Below, in pieces: positions 62,163 to 64,000 of a stretch of DNA of 64,000 nt; the first letter of the stretch is position 1; every line of letters begins with the position of its first letter. A program made the position numbers and the translations under genes. The notes under the pieces were generated by a model. It did no database searches. It was given only the letters and a program-made list of their open reading frames with translations, and had not been told where the DNA came from. The stretch covers positions 62,001 through 126,000 of the forward strand of contig CP096135.1 in NCBI GenBank assembly GCA_023213195.1, given 5' to 3'. Origin of the DNA: Sphingobacteriales bacterium JAD_PAG50586_3 (GTDB taxonomy: Bacteria > Bacteroidota > Bacteroidia > CAMBQF01).

Positions 62163-63161
62163 ATGTTCCGCAGTGTATTAGCGGTATTAACAGTTGTATT
62201 TTTATTTGCTTGCGAGAAAGAAAGTGCGGAGCCTCAATATAATTTTGAGGTTCCCGCTTACTTTCCAGCAAAGCACTACAACATGCCTTTTAATGCCAAA
62301 CAGTTTGAGCTGGGGCGTAAGCTTTTTACGACCCTCTACTCTCAGAAAACAACACCATATCGTGTGGAAGCTGCCACCAGCAATCGGCTGCATTTGCACA
62401 CTTAGACCACCGTGTAAGTCACGGTATAAACGGCCTGGTAGGCACGCGCAACGCGCCACCTATGTTTAACCTGGCGTGGATGCCTGCTTTTATGTGGGAT
62501 GGTGGAATTAACCATATTGAAACCATGCCGCTGGCACCCATTACCAACCCGGTAGAAATGGATTTGCCTATGGCTGAAGCAATAGCGCGCCTCAATACAT
62601 CGGCAGAGTATAAAGACCTGTTTAATGATGCATTTGGTACCACTTCTATTACCGATTACCATCTCTTTAAAAGCCTTAGCCATGTTTATGGCTAACATAG
62701 TATCGGCAAACTCTCGGTACGACCAATATATGCAGGGAAAAACATCTGCACTGAATACTGAAGAAATTGAAGGCCTTGCCCTTGTAAATAGCAAATGCGC
62801 AAGCTGCCATACACCTCCGCTGTTTACTGATTTTAGCTACCGCAACAATGGCATAGACAGTGTTTTTACCGATACAGGCCGCAACCACATAACCCAACTG
62901 CCCGAAGATATGGGCAAGTTTAAAGTACCAACGCTTCGCAATGTGGCATTGTCTTACCCCTACATGCACAATGGACGTAAAAAATCGTTGAACGATGTGT
63001 TAGACCACTACAGCAGTGGTATTAAACCGTCGGCTACTCTAGATACATCATTGCAAAATGGGATTCCGTTAACACCGGCAGAAAAAGCTAAGATACTGGC
63101 CTTTTTAAACGCCTTGACGGATGAGGATTTTGTGAATAATCCTGCTTATGCGGAGCCGTAG
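62163..63161 (+). CDS. mbnH: MbnH-like di-haem cytochrome c peroxidase (two frameshifts)
   Basis: About 332 residues of the bacterial di-haem cytochrome c peroxidase/MauG family. MFRSVLAVLTVVFLFACEKE has a lipobox. Adding one T at the TTTTT run 62323-62327 gives RKLFYDPLLSENNTISCGSC, the first haem motif CGSCH. One extra A in AAAA (62669-62672) must be removed to join ITDYHLF to KALAMFMANIVSANSRYDQY. The second haem is KCASCH (about residue 215). PYMHNGRKKSLNDVLDHYSS is the usual C-terminal block. With MbnP upstream it forms the MbnP/MbnH module. Without that context it would be called cytochrome-c peroxidase. Confidence 0.88.
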
Positions 63162-63164
63162 TTT

Positions 63165-63231
63165 CCCTCACTCCCCTGACACTGCGGTCAGGACTGTAAG
63201 CCTAAATCCCCCTCTCCTAAAGGAGTGAGGG
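63165..63231. repeat. 67-bp hairpin element with 10-bp perfect terminal inverted repeats
   Basis: CCCTCACTCC (63165-63174) and GGAGTGAGGG (63222-63231), with inner hairpins CCTGAC/GTCAGG and CTCCT/AGGAG. It overlaps the 3' end of the neighbouring minus-strand gene and supplies its last codons and stop. Confidence 0.65.
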
Positions 63232-63669
63232 GGACTTAAAATAGAATTTCTTTAGCTTCCTGATAGTTATTGCCGAAATAATCAATCCTATTCCTAAAAT
63301 AATTGCATGAATTGTAGCCCCTTCTTTAGCTGGGCGGCTGTTATCTATTAAATATACTTTGTCGCTATTAGGAATATAATACACCAGAGTACTTGAACTT
63401 TTGATGAATTCCTCCGCTCTAAATATGCTTACGTTAATGTAGGCAGTACGCCATTTATTACCTACAGCATCATAATATTTAATCTTTAACTCACTTCCTT
63501 TTTCTTCGGATTTAATATTTACAATTTTAGCCTGTGTTTCAGCTTTATTGTAGAAAAAATGATAGTCCTCTATTAGGTAGCTAATGGACACTATTGTTAC
63601 AATAATACCCGATAGCAAAACCAATAATAATTTAACGCTGTTCTTCTCGTTAAATTTAGCCTTCCCCAT
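63217..63669 (-). CDS. DUF3592-like small membrane protein
   Basis: 150 residues; MGKAKFNEKNSVKLLLVLLS. Transmembrane helix 1 at about 12-33, an extracytoplasmic domain (AKIVNIKSEEKGSELKIKYY; STLVYYIPNSDKVYLIDNSR) and helix 2 at about 113-133 (IHAIILGIGLIISAITI). Similar in size and order to the gene at 31448-31872. The last residues (KSPSLL) and the stop come from the hairpin element 63165-63231, so the original C-terminus was probably slightly different. Function unknown. 14 bp downstream of phoH on the same strand. Confidence 0.75.
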   Translation of the reverse strand: MGKAKFNEKNSVKLLLVLLSGIIVTIVSISYLIEDYHFFYNKAETQAKIVNIKSEEKGSELKIKYYDAVGNKWRTAYINVSIFRAEEFIKSSSTLVYYIPNSDKVYLIDNSRPAKEGATIHAIILGIGLIISAITIRKLKKFYFKSPSLL

Positions 63670-63683
63670 TAATCAATAAACAA

Positions 63684-64000
63684 TTACAAAAGTTCATTAG
63701 CCAGGTTAGCCAGTTCAGAGCGTTCGCCTTTTTCAAGGGTAATGTGCGCATATAGCTTTTGGCCCTTCAGCTTATCAATAAGGTACGATAAGCCATTAGA
63801 CTGTGCATCTAAATAAGGAGTATCAATCTGGTAAATATCGCCGGTAAAAATAATCTTGGTGCCTTCGCCTGCACGGGTAATAATGGTTTTAACCTCGTGC
63901 GGCGTTAAGTTTTGCGCCTCATCAACAATAAAGAAAATGTTAGAAAGGCTTCGTCCGCGAATGTAAGCTAGTGGCTGCACTACCAACTTTTCCTGGTCAA
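63684..64000 (-). CDS. PhoH-family ATPase, C-terminal part (5' end beyond window)
   Basis: The frame is open from the right edge to 63684 (about 105 codons). It shows the PhoH nucleotide-binding core's second half: [20 protein letters not shown] with Walker B (FIVDEAQN), then [31 protein letters not shown] and a [14 protein letters not shown] end. This C-terminal ending suits the PIN-PhoH fusion (PhoL/YlaK-like RNA helicase/nuclease) type, but the N-terminal domain is outside the window. Likely RNA-processing ATPase. Upstream neighbour unknown; the DUF3592-like gene follows. Confidence 0.9.
   Translation of the reverse strand, partial: DQEKLVVQPLAYIRGRSLSNIFFIVDEAQNLTPHEVKTIITRAGEGTKIIFTGDIYQIDTPYLDAQSNGLSYLIDKLKGQKLYAHITLEKGERSELANLANELL

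Noticed and set aside
60031..63161. Methanobactin biosynthesis operon
   Set aside because: Only the MbnP/MbnH pair is present; no MbnA precursor peptide, MbnB or MbnC was found.
62163..63161. Three separate small genes
   Set aside because: Correcting two one-base errors gives one continuous di-haem peroxidase with both CxxCH motifs in frame.

Overview
The window looks like chromosomal DNA of a Bacteroidota bacterium, probably close to the Chitinophagales. Evidence: several secreted proteins end in type IX secretion (Por/T9SS) sorting domains, promoters fit the Bacteroidota pattern TTTG-N19..21-TAnnTTTG, and there are a DUF5606 protein, a carboxypeptidase-regulatory-like TonB receptor and a fused isobutyryl-CoA mutase. 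I saw no rRNA, tRNA, cas genes, transposase or phage genes.

Layout. 1-5.7 kb: enolase (runs off the left edge), two tandem small paralogues, a TonB-dependent receptor with a DtxR-like operator, and a broken class C beta-lactamase-like hydrolase. 6-14 kb: one giant T9SS surface protein. 14.1-16.5 kb: DtxR-family regulator, then a TetR regulator divergent from an AlkB-type hydroxylase with a probable shared operator. 16.6-31.1 kb: purine nucleoside phosphorylase and LpxK, a secreted alpha/beta hydrolase, an ECF sigma factor, histidine ammonia-lyase, a PKD/T9SS surface protein, a collagen-like protein, gyrB, accD and fbaB. 31.4-45 kb: small membrane proteins, an RlmI-like methyltransferase with a MATE transporter, secreted proteins of unknown function, IcmF, and an AlbA/Schlafen-type protein between hairpin repeats. 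45-50 kb: two paralogous T9SS proteins and accA. 50-51.3 kb: a gene-free array of hairpin repeats. 51.4-55.9 kb: an AT-rich AraC-led redox cluster. 55.9-59.8 kb: ruvB, DUF5606 protein and HtrA protease. 60-63.2 kb: an MbnP/MbnH-like copper cluster. 63.2-64 kb: a DUF3592-like protein and a partial PhoH.

The most important caveat is quality: I count 19 single-base frameshifts in 17 genes, many of them housekeeping genes. Nearly all fall in homopolymer runs, and most need one base added. This looks like long-read consensus error, so the affected genes are given here as whole CDS spanning both frames and not as true pseudogenes.

The most interesting biological signals are the 2 x 418-bp repeat array at 50.1-50.94 kb, the MbnP/MbnH-like cluster, the tetR-alkB operator, the DtxR-like box before the TonB receptor, and a strong promoter at 31.95 kb with no ORF downstream but with nested RNA stems.
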